Shown here piece after piece: positions 13,798-14,025 of a stretch of 14,025 nucleotides of DNA. Numbering within the stretch: the stretch's first letter is position 1; each line of letters starts with the position of its first letter. The position numbers and the translations under genes were made by a program. The stretch covers positions 1-14,025 of the forward strand of contig JADHVS010000111.1 in assembly GCA_016783865.1 (NCBI GenBank). The letters are read 5' to 3'. The notes under the pieces are model-generated. The model did not search any database, was not told the origin of the DNA, and saw only the letters and a program-made list of their open reading frames with translations. This stretch comes from Bacteroidales bacterium (GTDB lineage: Bacteria; Bacteroidota; Bacteroidia; Bacteroidales; SM23-62).

Positions 13798-14025
13798 GAG
13801 TTCGGCGGAGCCAAACAAACCTGTGAGTTCGGCGGAGCCAAACAAACCTGTGAGTTCGGCGAAGCCAAACAAACCTGTGAGTTCGGCGGAGCCAAACAAA
13901 CCTGTGAGTTCGGCGAAGCCAAACAAACCTGTGAGTTCGGCGGAGCCAAACAAACCTGTGAGTTCGGCGGAGCCAAACAAACCTGTGAGTTCGGCGAAGC
14001 CAAACAAACCTGTGAGTTCGGCGGA
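13798..14025. repeat. Tandem array of a 27-base hairpin unit (continues past the right edge)
   Basis: Eight complete copies and one partial copy of a 27-base unit, GAGTTCGGCGGAGCC followed by AAACAAACCTGT, directly abutting with no spacers. The only visible variation is one base, GGA or GAA, at the centre of CGGC-GnA-GCC. The segment GTTCGGC-GGA-GCCAAAC can fold as a seven-position stem with a three-base loop; one position is C/A on the plus strand but G-U in a minus-strand RNA. Because 27 is a multiple of three, two minus-strand frames stay open and yield nine-residue peptide repeats, but I see no sign that they are translated. The array is cut by the window end. Confidence 0.95.

Noticed and set aside
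13716..14007. Minus-strand ORFs giving nine-residue peptide repeats across the tandem array
   Set aside because: They stay open only because 27 is a multiple of three. Two frames are open at once, no start context or signal is visible, and the conserved feature is the hairpin.
13798..14025. CRISPR array
   Set aside because: The 27-base units abut directly with no unique spacers, and no cas gene is present.

Overview
The window looks like a housekeeping stretch of a Bacteroidota chromosome. The evidence is gene content: a DUF3276/PUR-alpha protein, a DUF5606 protein, the long (about 310 aa) form of NusB, a DUF62 SAM hydrolase, a short single-RRM protein, and the order nusB / DUF1573 / yajC / ybbR / coaE. 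Several gene starts lack a Shine-Dalgarno sequence but have sequences close to the Bacteroidota -7 box (TAnnTTTG) about 25-65 nt upstream. I cannot place it below phylum or class.

Left part (1-4905). A minus-strand group reads phoH, purC, then a secreted protein with three LysM domains joined to a periplasmic-binding-like domain, which runs off the left edge. Divergent from phoH, a plus-strand pair encodes the DUF62 SAM hydrolase and, one base later, a two-domain MazG pyrophosphohydrolase.

Middle (5006-10062). A long minus-strand group reads nusB, a DUF1573 lipoprotein, yajC, a YbbR/CdaR-like protein, coaE, a TerB-DnaJ protein and a DUF5606 protein. It links transcription antitermination, Sec accessory function, envelope work and the last step of CoA synthesis. 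A candidate promoter and a perfect 12-bp inverted repeat lie between nusB and DUF1573, so the group may be two transcription units. Seven-base tandem repeats (CGATTCA or CGACTCA) lie at the 3' ends of three of these genes and supply their stop codons. A second seven-base repeat (TTCCTGG) sits between coaE and the DnaJ gene.

Right part (10063-14025). After a 360-base divergent intergenic region come the DUF3276 gene (+), an unrecognised conserved-looking soluble protein with an unusually strong ribosome binding site (-), a plus-strand trio (multi-pass membrane protein, HMA-domain lipoprotein, DUF456 membrane protein) and an RRM RNA-binding protein (-). The window ends inside a tandem array of a 27-base unit. 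Each unit can fold as a small hairpin, and the only variable base in the visible copies falls in the loop. A GC-rich hairpin next to the array begins with a 17-base sequence that also occurs upstream of nusB.

I see no rRNA, tRNA, transposase, phage gene, CRISPR array or defence system. The coding content is ordinary; the unusual part is the short-repeat architecture.
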